Shown here piece after piece: positions 11,111 to 21,678 of a stretch of 64,000 nt of DNA. Source of the DNA: Holothuria scabra (taxonomy: Eukaryota > Echinodermata > Holothuroidea > Aspidochirotida > Holothuriidae); contig CM074179.1 of assembly GCA_037179385.1 (NCBI GenBank), positions 5,580,001 to 5,644,000 on the forward strand. Reading direction: 5' to 3'. Numbering within the stretch: position 1 is the stretch's first letter; each line of letters begins with the position of its first letter. A program made the translations under genes and the position numbers. The notes below the pieces were generated by a model. The model saw nothing but the letters and a program-made list of their open reading frames with translations. It was not told the DNA's origin and ran no database searches.

Positions 11111-13748
11111 CTATAAACTATACCTTGCCGGGTACACGCAGCTCACAAGAGCTCAAGCCTCGCACGTCTTTCCTCGCTTACACGGAGCTGGTAACTGGCA
11201 TAGCTACCAGAAAATTTCTGGTAAAATCTGTCCTGTGATATGCAAAAGCCTGCCCTCGCTCGCGGCATTCACCTGCTGCATGACTTAAATGGCTAAAGGG
11301 GAATTCCGACCATTTCCTCACTGGGAACAGTTCTGTGTACCCTGTAAGGCATTACGTATGGGTATGTGCTGTGTGCATATGTGACGCTCTGGATTGTAAA
11401 CACGGTATCTCAAGAAGGGTAAGTGTGACTGATCTCATATGTGGTGTGTGGGTTGGCCATATTGAGTAGATGGTCCCTATTGTTTTTGGTGGAGGTCAAA
11501 GGTCATTTGGGGTCACAAGAGGTCAAAAGGTCAAAACCTTGTAAACACGATATCTCAAGAACGGTACATGTGACTACACTCATATTTAGTATGCGAGTTG
11601 GTCATATTGAGTAGTTGACCCCTTTTTTTGTGGAGGTCAAAGGTCATTTGGGGTCAATTGGTAAATTCCTTAGAAATTGCTTGTAAACACTATCTCAAGA
11701 AGGGTAAGTATGACTGACCTCATATTTGGTGTATGGGTTGGCCATATTGAGTAGATGATCCCTATTGTTTTTGGGTGGAGGTCAAAGGTTATTTGGGGTC
11801 ATGAGAGGTCAAAAGGTCAAAACCTCTTAAACACGGTATCTCTAGAACAGTACATGTGAATATGCTCATATTTGATGTATGGATTGGCCATGTTAAGTAG
11901 ATGGTCCCTGTGTATTTTCGTGGAGGTCAAAGGTCATTTGGAGCCACAAGAGGTCAAATGGTAAAATCCTTAGAAATTGCTTGTAAACATGATGTCTCCA
12001 GAAAGGTAAGTGTAACTAATCTCATATTTTGTGCGTGGGTTGGCCATATTGTGTAGATGATCCCTATTGCTTTTCATTTAGGTCAAAGGTCATTTGGGGT
12101 CATGAGAGGTCAAAAGTTCAAAACCTTGTAAACACTATATCTCAAGAACGGTACATGTGACTATGCTCGTATTTGGTGTGTGGGTTGGCCATATGGGGTA
12201 GATGATTACTATTGATTTTCATGGAGGTCAAAGGTCATTTGGAGTCACGAGAGGTCAAATGGTAAATTTCTTAGAAATTGCTTGTAAACACGATATCTCC
12301 AGAAAGGTAAGTATAACTAATCTCATATTTTGTGCATGGGTTGGCCATATTGTGTAGATGATCCCTATTGTTTTTGGGTGGAGGTCAAAGGTTATTTGGG
12401 GTCATGAGAGGTCAAAAGGTCAAAACCTCTTAAACACGATATCTCTAGAACAGTACATGTGAATATGCTCATATTTGATGTATGGATTGGCCATGTTAAG
12501 TAGATGGTCCCTGTGTATTTTCGTGGAGGTCAAAGGTCATTTGGAGCCACGAGAGGTCAAATGGTAAAATCCTTAGAAATTGCTTGTAAACATGATGTCT
12601 CCAGAAAGGTAAGTGTAACTAATCTCATATTTTGTGCATGGGTTGGCCATATTGTGTAGATGATCCCTATTGTTTTTCACTTAGGTCAAAGGTCATTTGG
12701 GGTCATGAGAGGTCAAAAGTTCAAAACCTTGTAAACACTATATCTCAAGAACGGTACATGTGACTATGCTCGTATTTGGTGTGTGGGTTGGCCATATGGG
12801 GTAGATGATTACTATTGATTTTCATGGAGGTCAAAGGTCATTTGGAGTCACGAGAGGTCAAATGGTAAATTTCTTAGAAATTGCTTGTAAACACGATATC
12901 TCCAGAAAGGTAAGTATAACTAATCTCATATTTTGTGCATGGGTTGGCCATATTGTGTAGATGATCCTTATGGTTTTTGATCGAGGTCAAACGTCATTTG
13001 GGGTCATGAGAGATCAAAAGATCAAAACCTTGTAAACACGATATCTCGAGAATGGTACATGTGACTATGTTCATATGTGGTGTATGGGTTGGCCATATTG
13101 ATTAGATAATTCCTGTTGTTTTTTGGTGGAGGTCAAAGGTCATTTGGAGTCACGAGAGGTCAAAAGGTCAAAACCTTGTAAACAAGATATCTCAATAACT
13201 GTACATGTGACTATGCTCATATTTGTGGTGTGGGTTGGTCTCATTAAGTAGACGAGACGATCAGTAAGAATTTTCGAAGAGGTCAAAGGTCATTTGGGGT
13301 CACCTGAGGTCAAAAGGCCCAAACCTTGTAAACACGATGTCTCAAGAATGGTATATGTGACAAAGCTCATATGTGGTGTGTAGGTTGATTGTATTGAGAA
13401 GATGATCCCATTTGATTTTCCTAAAGGTCAAAGGTCATTTGGAGCCAGCAAGGTCAAAGTCTGACAATCCTTCCATTAAAGAAAGGTAACTTGTAGGGTC
13501 CTGTAACTTGTCATGTAGATGGTGCATAGTGAACAAATGGTCCCAATAGTTTTTGGTGGAGGTCAAATGTCATTTGGGTTCACAAGGGGCAAGGGGGAAC
13601 TCAATGTAGGAAGATTGGATGCACATGTGTACTTTGTGGGCACATTATGGAGCCCTGTTAATTGAAAAACATTACAGAGCAATGTCAATGTGAAAAAAAA
13701 GCCTTACATTTCAGCAGCAAGGAATCACTAAGCCTTTTGGCTTTCTGG
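11033..13748 (+). mobile_element. Helentron-like element, family A, complete
   Basis: Begins T|GATTGCTTGCC at 11033 with the fold-back partner GGCAAGGAAT, followed by a GT run at 11076-11106. A GC-richer segment (11120-11380) is shared with the element at 4127. About 15 satellite units follow, including a duplication of a roughly 601-bp four-unit block (copies at about 11690-12295 and 12296-12900). It ends with GCAAGGAATC, the hairpin AAGCC-TTTT-GGCTT and CTGG at 13745-13748, followed by T. It has no protein-coding capacity. Confidence 0.7.
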
Positions 13749-14264
13749 TTCCTCTCCCTGTTTGTACAGTGAAAAATGTGTCTTAGAAAATGGTACAACC
13801 CTAGCTTTTGCTTGAAGGGCTATCAGAGGTTGTTCATAAAAGTTTTCCACAACTTTAATTCTATATCACAATCATACATAGAGTTAAAACAAAAAATGAT
13901 CAGTCATCATGGTCTCAAGTTGTGATTGGTCACTGTGTGGATGAGGCTGTCTAGCTTGCATCTGTGTGGAATTTTGTTACTGGGACAAAATTACATAATC
14001 CCCATTCAAATGTAATAAACACAGAATTAAAATTTTTTCTTCTCACTTGAAAGACCTCTTTAATACCTGTTGATTCTGGTCATAAAACAGGTAAAAAAAA
14101 GTGTAAAATGAAATGTTGGAACAAAAGGTTAAAATTTGCTGGCAAACAGTGATTGCCTCTTTAAATATCCTGCCAGTGAAGGAGACTTTAGATACATTTG
14201 TTTTGTTTTCTGCCTTAATTTTTTCTTATATTTTTATTAAGTCACTGTTGTATCATTTCTACAG
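13749..14264 (+). other. Intron 3, distal part
   Basis: AT-rich intron sequence with no recognisable exon or repeat until the polypyrimidine tract and acceptor TTTCTACAG ending at 14264. Confidence 0.5.
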
Positions 14265-14369
14265 CTATTGAATGCAGTGGTAATGATCCCTGTCTACACG
14301 GTGGAACATGCAATGCTGACAAAAATATATGTATCTGTACAAAAGAGTTTACTGGTGATATTTGTGAAA
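14265..14369 (+). CDS. EGF-like exon 2
   Basis: Phase 1-1 exon of 105 nt between TTTCTACAG (ending 14264) and GAAA|GTAAGT (donor at 14370). It encodes IECSGNDPCLHGGTC then CICTKEFTGDIC, six cysteines in EGF spacing. CLHGGTC fits the protein O-fucosyltransferase site between Cys2 and Cys3 (C-x4-S/T-C). Confidence 0.88.
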
Positions 14370-14446
14370 GTAAGTATGCCAGAATATTTAAATATAGTTA
14401 CATTGATTGATTGAATTAGGAGGCTAGAAGTGGAGACAAAAAGATC

Positions 14447-14582
14447 CAACAAACCAAGCCTTAGCTGTCACCTTCAGTCACATTCTCATCAAGTGTTATG
14501 AATACTCCCATATGCAACAAACCAAGCCTTAGCTGTCACCTTCAGTCACATTCTCATCAAGTGTTATGAATACTCTCATATT
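14447..14582 (+). repeat. Two-copy 68-bp tandem duplication
   Basis: The segment beginning CAACAAACCAAGCCTTAG at 14447 is repeated almost perfectly from 14515. The near identity indicates a recent local duplication in the intron. Confidence 0.9.
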
Positions 14583-15587
14583 CGCAAGAAATACTTCACC
14601 ATGCCCGACCGAAAAACTTTGTTTGAACAAACCAATCCTTCCCTTATTCTTGGCTTTCTCAAGGAAAGTAAATTTTATTGAAATTTCTGACATGACTGCT
14701 GCCTTTGCTATTTTTTTTTATGGAAATTGACCCATGTTTTTCCTTTTCTAGTAGTTTTACCTGTACAATGTAACCTTTTCTTTCTTGGTGAAACTATAGA
14801 GTGTGTCATTAAACCCGGTCGAATTATTTTACTGCAGGAGCCACTTGAAAGTCTTCTCCAATTCAAAGTAGTTCGTACTTTTTTGGGGATGTGTTGTTGT
14901 GAAAAAATGATCTAATTTTTATGAAGGTCAAAGGTTTTGTGAGGTCTATTTAAACTGAAACAGCAAAAACCTTGGCATTGCTAGTCAATGCAAATGTATA
15001 AGATACAAAGATTGATACTTTTATTTCCTTTCAGTAAAGAATCATCAACATAGCCTTTGAACTTTCAGGTTCAAATAACACATAGGAAGGATTATAGGCC
15101 AGAGTTGTGTTTTGCATGTTTTTGGTGGCTGTAAAACACAAAATGTAAAAGTGTGAAACCAAGTTGGATGAACATATATACGTTACTTTGATGGAAGAAC
15201 ATTTGCCAGTAAAGAAGGCATACATGTTTACCCCAATTGTCACCATGCTCAGAATACTAATTTACTTATTAATTGCAGGGCACACCTCAGGCAGAGGAAG
15301 GTCAATGTTCAATAGAAGTGTCACACATTTTGTGTACTGACACAACCCTCCCTTCACCCAGTTGACCCAGCCTACAAATGCCACATCTGTTATGGTGCTT
15401 TTACACACCATTTTGAGAATTTTGACATACCCTCTGGTCATAACTTGGCTGAAAATGATACACTTTCGAATGGACCACTGCTTGGGATCTGATGGTGTGT
15501 CTTATAATTTGATAAGTGTGTACCAGCTTCACTTCAGATTACCTCTCCACACAAGACTTGATATTAGCAGTTGCCTGCCTACCCAAG
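14583..15587 (+). other. Intron 4, unassigned stretch
   Basis: Contains scattered, decayed AGGTCAAAGG-like satellite fragments (about 14920-14960) and the phrase AATCATCAACATAGCCTTTGAAC, which may be an eroded family A 3' end. No exon was recognised. Confidence 0.35.
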
Positions 15588-15722
15588 ACAAGTGATGGGT
15601 TATGTGGAGTTTTATGGCACAGTTTTTAACCAGTTGGCACAAGTCCAGCTTGCTACCACCTCTTTTCCGCATGTGGCTCACTGGTTTGTTTTCCTTACTC
15701 CATTGCTTGTGCTGAGCTATGC
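15588..15722 (-). mobile_element. SINE 3' region (minus strand)
   Basis: Read on the minus strand it contains GTAAGGAAAACAAACCAGTG and AGCCACATG, then GACTTGTGCCAACTGGTTAA and CATAAAACTCCA. It matches the 3' body of the tRNA-derived SINE seen at 19531 and 52080. The tRNA-like head is missing. It abuts the palindrome at 15724. Confidence 0.55.
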
Positions 15723-15723
15723 T

Positions 15724-15760
15724 CACGCCATCATGAATGCTATGCATTCATGATGGCGTG
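15724..15760. repeat. Perfect 17-bp inverted repeat at the truncated 5' edge of a family B element
   Basis: CACGCCATCATGAATGC at 15724-15740, spacer TAT, then its exact reverse complement at 15744-15760. The right arm is the normal start of family B interiors (GCATTCATGATGGCGTG). The left arm is an inverted copy not seen in the other family B copies. Confidence 0.9.
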
Positions 15761-15778
15761 TGTGTTTGTATGTATGTG

Positions 15779-15810
<32 letters not shown>

Positions 15811-17497
15811 CGTGTGGATGTGTGTGTGTTTGTGACACTTTGCTCGTTAACACGATATCTCAAGATAGGAATGTCTGACAGTTTTCAAACTTGGTACATA
15901 GATGCACCATATTGAGAGGAAGAACCCTATTGTTTTTGGCAGAGGTCAAAGGTCATCTGGGGTCACTGGGGGTCAAAGTACAAAAATCTTGTTAACACAA
16001 TATCTCAAGATATGAAGCTTGGGTAGATTTCATATTTGGTATATTGAAGCATTGTGGTCAGGAGATGGTCCCTATCGTTTTTCGTGGAGGTCAAAGGTCA
16101 TCTGGGGTCACCAGGGGTCAAAGTCTGAAAATCTCGTTACCACTATATCTCAAGAAAGGAAGCTTGGGTAGATTTCTTACTTGGTATGTTGATGCTTTAT
16201 AGTCAGGAGATGGTCCCTGTTGTTTTTGGCGGAGGTCAAAGGTCATCTGGGGTTACGGGGGGTCAAAGTCTGAAAATCTCGTTAACACGATATCTCAAGG
16301 TATGAAGCTTGGGTATATTTCATATTTAGTATGTCAATACTTTATAGTCAGGAGATGGTCGCTATTTTTTTTTGCGGAGGTCAAAGGTCATCTGGGGTCA
16401 GCAGGGGTCAAAGTCTGAAAATCTGGTTAACATGATATCTCAAGAAAGGAAGCTTGGGTAGATTTCACATTTGGTATGTTGATGCTTTGTAGTCAGGAGA
16501 TGGTCCCTTTTGTTTTTGGCAGAGGTCAAAGGTCATCTGGGGTTACTGGGGTTCAATGTCTGAAAATCTTGTTAACACGATATTGCAAGGTAGGAAGCTT
16601 GGGTAGATTTCATATTTGGTTTGTTGATGCGTTGTGGTCTGGAGATGGTCCCTTTGGTTTTTGCGAAGGTTAAAGGTTATCTGGGGTCAGCAGGGGTCAA
16701 AGTCTGAAAATTTGTTAACACGATATCTCAAGAAAGGAAGCTTGGGTAGATTTTATATTTGATATGTTGATGCATTATGATCAGGAGATTGTCCTTAGTG
16801 TTTTTTTGCGAAGATCAAAGGTCATCTCGGGTCACCGGGGGTCAAAGTCTGAAAATCTCGTTAACAGGATATCTCAAGATCAGAAACTTGGATAGATCTC
16901 ATATTTAGTTTGTTGATGTGTTATGGTAAGGAGATGGTCCTTATTGTTTTTTGCAGAGATCAAAGGTCATCTGGGGTCACCAGGGGTCAAAGTCTGAAAA
17001 TCTGGTTAACGTGATATCTTATGATAGGAAACTTGAATAGATTTTATATTTGGTATGTGGATGGGTTATGGTCAGGAAATGGTCCCTGTAGTCTTTGGCG
17101 GAGGTCAAATGTCATCTGGGGTCCCCAGGGGTCAAAGTTTGAAAATCTCGTAAACAAGATATATCAAGATAGGAAACTTGTATAGATTTCATGTTTGGTA
17201 TGTAGATGCATTATGGTCAGGAGATGGTCCCTATACATTTTGGTGGAGGTCAAAGGTTATCTGGGGTCACCAAGGGTCAAAGTGTGAAAATCTTGTTAAA
17301 GGGATATCTCAAGATGTCTATCTATATATCTATCTATGTATTGCTTTTGTGGAGGGCAAAAGGGCATCTGGAATAACAAAATTATTTTTTGAACATGCTA
17401 GTATAACATTTGAGTGAGAAGATGAAGGTGCATGATGGCAAATTTGAAACAGTACATTTATATATCATCGAAACCTCAATGCATTTTTGCATTCTGG
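15741..17497 (+). mobile_element. Helentron-like element, family B, 5'-truncated
   Basis: A GT-rich run (15756-15835) is followed by about ten units of about 140-146 bp carrying GAGGTCAAAGGTCATCTGGG and GGGGTCAAAGTCTG. The 3' end is ATCATCGAAACC, the hairpin AATGCA-TTTT-TGCATT and CTGG at 17494-17497, followed by T. The 5' subterminal GGTTTCGATGAT is missing. Confidence 0.65.
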
Positions 17498-17915
17498 TTT
17501 TAGACACTTCTCCTGGGGCATTTCTGATCATTTACCCAAATTTTGAGCCATGGCAGGTAAAAAAAAAAGATTAGACACTTTTTGTGTCTTTTCATTTTAG
17601 TTGGATATTTTGTGTATGTAAAATATGGTAGTGATCAGTTCCATATGTCATGATTGTGCAATGCTGAAGACTAAACTATGCTCCTCCTCCAGTGCAAATG
17701 TGCTGTTAAGTTATCTGCACAATTTGAACTTGCATTGTGAAAGGGAAACAAATGTCCTTCTATGAAAGGGAATGACTTCAATTCCAACAGAAGCAAAAAG
17801 TAAAGTTAACTTTATTATGTACTAATTTCAATACAGCAATGTGCTTTTGTAAAACACATTGCCATCAATGGAAGTTTGGGAGTCAATCTTTTAACCTCTT
17901 CTTATTTTTTCACAG
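17498..17915 (+). other. Intron 4, end
   Basis: Non-coding intron sequence, ending with the acceptor TTTTTTCACAG at 17915. Nothing else recognised. Confidence 0.5.
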
Positions 17916-18029
17916 AACAAAAGCATTGTGAAACAAAGACCTGTCAAAATGGTGGAACATGTCACATAGATGAAAGTGGGGAAGAGAAATGTTCTTGTAT
18001 TGAAGGCTTTCAAGGAGATCTTTGTGAAG
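17916..18029 (+). CDS. EGF-like exon 3 (first of tandem triplet)
   Basis: Phase 1-1 exon of 114 nt between TTTCACAG and GAAG|GTAAAT. It encodes CETKTCQNGGTCHIDESG then CSCIEGFQGDLC, with six EGF cysteines and an O-fucose-type CQNGGTC site. It is the first of three copies of an exon-plus-intron cassette with a period of about 245 bp; the next exon starts 247 bp downstream. Confidence 0.9.
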
Positions 18030-18162
18030 GTAAATATCAATGTAAGGTTAGAGGTGATGGGATAGTGCAGTAGTCTCAGTTCATTTTGGAACAATGGCAA
18101 TGTACTTTTAATCTAGTTTAAATTTAGAGTCAATCTTGTCATCTCCTCTTATCCTTTCACAG

Positions 18163-18276
18163 AACAAAAGCAATGTGAAACAAAGACCTGTCAAAATGGT
18201 GGAACATGTCACATAGATGAAAGTGGGGAGGAGAAATGTTCTTGTATTGAAGGCTTTCAAGGAGATCTTTGTGAAG
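18163..18276 (+). CDS. EGF-like exon 4 (second of tandem triplet)
   Basis: The same 114-nt phase 1-1 exon as 17916-18029 with almost identical coding sequence (CETKTCQNGGTC, CSCIEGFQGDLC) and the same acceptor and donor. The flanking introns are also near-identical, showing a recent tandem duplication of exon plus intron. The following intron is interrupted by the element at 18291. Confidence 0.9.
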
Positions 18277-18290
18277 GTAAATATCAATGT

Positions 18291-19116
18291 AGGTTACCGG
18301 TCGTTTCGCTCCCTTGCCAGTTCGCCCCGGTTGTTTCGCCCCCTTGCCAGTTCGCCGCGTAGTGAAAGTCCTTTCGCCCCCAAACAGGAGTTTGTTTCGC
18401 CCCCAATACTTATGAATATGACATCTAATAAACAGCAGCTGCTAATAAACAGCAGTTTTTGGTAGTTGTCATAACAGAAATTTTAAAAAAGTTACGACAG
18501 TTGGCAAGAATGTGACAAAAACCAAGTCAAGTAAGGGTAGGCTGTGCGTTATCTGACGCACCAAGCAGTCATATGTTAAGTTGACCTGGTATTCTCTTGC
18601 ACATCCAGAATTAAGTTTCACAAGCAAGTTTAGCATTTTTTTGAAACCGTTTTCGATTTTTGCGCCATTTATTGGAAATTATAAATAGAACCAAACAAAA
18701 CAACCACAAAATATAATGTGCGAAGCACACACATGATGTAGCAACGAAAACGAAGATAGAAAGCATTCATCGGTACTATCAATCATAGTCAACACAATTA
18801 ACACTTAACTATTGCGCACAAGCGTACGGTATCGTTATGATTGAGTTAGTACAAATGAACAACTTGTTTCACCTTTAAAAATGAACTCAATCTCATCTTT
18901 AAAGAGAATTAAATGAGAAACTTCACTTTGTGGACATCGTTTGTTCTAAAACATTCACTTATTGTAAAAGAAAGATTAGGGGGTGAACCTTTAGGTCTTT
19001 GAGGGCAAACTGGCAGGTCGTAGGGGGCGAACTGGTTTATGTTTGGGCGAACTGGTATTTAGGGGGCGAACTGGTTGGGGGCGAACTGGCGATGGGGCAA
19101 AACGACCGGCTACCAG
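18291..19116. mobile_element. TIR DNA transposon with clustered CCAGTTCGCCC termini, 8-bp direct repeat
   Basis: The ends are inverted: GGTTACCGGTCGTTTCGC near 18292 and GGTAGCCGGTCGTTTTGC (minus strand) near 19114. Each end carries several copies of CCAGTTCGCC or its complement GGCGAACTGG: two on the left, and four or five on the right. The direct repeat ATCAATGT flanks it at 18283-18290 and 19117-19124. The intact sister introns at 18030 and 35709 show a single ATCAATGT, so this is an insertion. No transposase is visible. Multi-site termini with 8-9-bp duplications occur in Mutator-like and hAT elements; the superfamily is left open. Confidence 0.75.
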
Positions 19117-19239
19117 ATCAATGTGTGGTTAGAGGTGATGGGAATGAGCAGTAGTCTCAGTTCATTTTGGAACAATAGCAATGTACTTTTAATGTAGTTT
19201 AAATTTAGAGTCATCTTTTCACCTCCTATCCTTTCACAG

Positions 19240-19353
19240 AACAAAAGCAATGTGAAACAAAGACCTGTCAAAATGGTGGAACATGTCACATAGATGAAAG
19301 TGGGGAGGAGAAGTGTTCTTGTAATGAAGGCTTTAAAGGAGATTTTTGTGAAG
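19240..19353 (+). CDS. EGF-like exon 5 (third of tandem triplet)
   Basis: Phase 1-1, 114 nt, acceptor TTTCACAG and donor GAAG|GTAAAT. It encodes CETKTCQNGGTC then CSCNEGFKGDFC. Subtracting the 826-bp transposon and its 8-bp duplication, the distance from exon 4 is again about 243 bp, so it belongs to the same tandem cassette. An O-fucose-type CQNGGTC site is present. Confidence 0.9.
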
Positions 19354-19530
19354 GTAAATATCAATGTAAGGTTAGAGGTGAGGGGATATATCAGTAACTT
19401 AATGTGACATTTACTGTGTATCTTACTTTGGGGGACATTTGTTTGTCATCCACACCATCAGTTCAACATTATACTTGACCTGGTGACCTTTTATGAAAGC
19501 TTATTGTTTCTGGAGAAAAAGGGACGGACT

Positions 19531-19730
19531 ACATGTTTAAGTTGTTAGGGCATCTGTCTTGCTGCATGGAGGTCTGGTGTTCAAGTCAGGACCAGGTCAT
19601 AAGGGAGACCTTAAAAATGGAACCTACTGTCATTGTGCTCCATGAGCATAAACAGTGGTGTAGGGAAAACAAGCCTGTAGACCACAACTGGAATTGGTCT
19701 GTAAAACCTCTCCTAACAAGCCATAGAAAA
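19531..19730 (+). mobile_element. tRNA-derived SINE
   Basis: The head has a tRNA-like layout, GTTGTTAGGGCATCTGTC (A-box-like) and GGTGTTCAAGTCAGG (B-box-like). The shared body follows: GTAGGGAAAACAAGCC and CCACAACTGGAATTGGTC. The same head occurs at 36568 and 52080. It cannot be a functional tRNA, because the acceptor stem pairing and CCA context are absent. Confidence 0.6.
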
Positions 19731-20864
19731 GGGATATCATCATGTTATCATGGCCGTGGCAGCGTGAACTCCCAAATCAATGACAGCACACAAATTAAAA
19801 CAATCAGCACTTCGGCTAGGTCACAAGGTCTAGTGTACTGTACCTGTGTATCTCTTTCACTTGTTTACACATGCCTTTTGGTGTGCATGAGTACCCAGCT
19901 TGCATTTATTAGCAATTTTCTATGTAGGGAAGATGAAATTCCTGTAGGAATCTTAGAATTCCTGTTGGAAATGGCATACTGTACTTCGTACAGGACATTT
20001 ACATTTCCTGCAGGATTCCTACAGGAATAGTAATGGAAATTTTTTGTAAGGGGCAAGTTTGTGCAATCTTCATTCAAATCAGACATGCATTTCTCCAGAT
20101 ACCAGCCAATGATGTTTCTAGATTAATGCTCAGAAGTGAATTTAGGGCAGCAGAGGATTGTGTTGACCTTGAAGTAAATAGGGATAGGACCCCCTGGGAA
20201 TGATAAGTTTGTGAAGTTCTCAAGTCATGTCAGTGAAATAGCATCCTGATGACATGGAATCCAGGCACGGATCCAAGGGGAGCTTTTACAGCCTCAGCCC
20301 TCCCTCTTGTGCCACAACTCTCTCACACCCTGCGTTCTCTTAGGTCATCCCCACTTTTTGGAATGTCTGGATCACTCAGGAGAACATTGATTGCAAAGTT
20401 GAAATAAAAGACAAAAAGTTTCATAGAGATGAAGTTTCGTTGTCATATCGTGTCAAATTCGCTTTTGTTTAAAACATGACAATATCATCTGCTCATATCT
20501 TGAGAACCACACATTAAATTTTAATGGCAATTTTACCACACTGCTTAGAATAGATACCCCTCAAACATATCCAAAACTTAGTTTACCTTGAACCCTTCTT
20601 TTAAAACACCGTATTTTAAGTTGAAGATTATCCAGCATGGAATGAAAAAACATCATTTATCAAAATGTTCCACACCTGGTCTCTTTTATGGTCAGCTATT
20701 ATTATGACTTGTCAAACATTCCTTGCTTTTACTCCTTCCATTCCCATTTAAAATGTTTGGTCTGTGAAGTACTTCAATAAATTCTAAAAGAAGAAGGCTG
20801 GGTAGAAATGTCAATTCAAGGTCAGAAGACTACAGGTAGGTAGAAATATTACTCAGGCCTGGAA
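19731..20864 (+). other. Intron 7, unassigned stretch
   Basis: Non-coding. Around 19930-20030 there are short imperfect palindromic repeats of the phrase ATTCCTGTAGGAAT. No exon recognised; the open frame at 19533-20030 runs through the SINE and is not a gene. Confidence 0.4.
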
Positions 20865-21678
20865 AACTGTTTTTTTTCCTGTAAGGGATCAAGGAAGTAA
20901 TATTTTCCACAATTCTTTTCTACAGTATATTTACATGCACATGTAAAAGAAATTTTCCTCTGTATGCCCAGATTTCTTGAGAATGAGCCTTCCACCTTTC
21001 CAACATTTTCCAGTCATGAATATGAGCATGAAATACCAGAAAAACATGAAGTCACTGAGTTCTAAATTTGCAATAGTTGTAAAATATACTTGAACGTGGT
21101 AGATGAGTTGTGTGATTTGTTCTGATTTCCGTCTAAAGAAATGTTGAATTGTTGGGGCCATTCAAAGTTGTATATGTGAATATTCACTTTCAAATAATAT
21201 TTGGTTCCAGAAATTAAGATAATAATGACCATTTAAATATTTCAAATTTTCAAGGGTTACTGAAGGTCATGTGGGCACCAGCGGTGGAACCTTTATACCA
21301 TGCAAACTGTTCTTTAAGTTGAGCCCTTCTGTTACTGTGTCCTGCGTTTCTGAAAAACTCAAAACATCACTACACAACCTTCACAGAACCAAATTTGACT
21401 TCATTTAGCCCCTGTATCACTCTAATTCAATTTTGTCATTATTTCATTCATTTATTCATTATTTTTTATTCATAATTTGCATGTTTTATTTTGGGATTGA
21501 TATTAATCTCTTGTATCACTTTTAGCCTTGAACTGCACTGCCTCTCCCTGTTTACATCATGGAATGTGTGTTCCTGAATCAACTGAATCAACAACTGCTT
21601 GGTGTAACTGTACAAAAGGATTTACTGGTCAACTCTGTCAAAGTAAGAATGTCTCAAAATGTACATATATTAATTTTT
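20865..21678 (+). repeat. Segmental duplicate, copy 1 (contains EGF exon 6)
   Basis: About 810 bp aligning with 28550-29366: shared phrases include CATGAATATGAGCATGAAAT, GGCACCAGCGGTGGAACCTT, the EGF exon, and GTCTCAAAATGTACA after the donor. Homology stops at 21678 / 29366, exactly at the T-run preceding the Helentron-like element. Confidence 0.85.
21526..21642 (+). CDS. EGF-like exon 6
   Basis: Phase 1-1, 117 nt, acceptor CACTTTTAG and donor CAAA|GTAAGA. It encodes LNCTASPCLHHGMCVPESTE then CNCTKGFTGQLC. The six cysteines fit EGF. NCT occurs twice as an N-glycosylation sequon. CTKGFTGQLC fits the EOGT O-GlcNAc consensus (C-x-x-G-Y/F-S/T-G-x-x-C). Paralogous to exon 7. Confidence 0.88.

Noticed and set aside
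19531..19610. tRNA gene
   Set aside because: A- and B-box-like motifs are present, but the cloverleaf stems do not pair and the sequence continues into a repeated SINE body.
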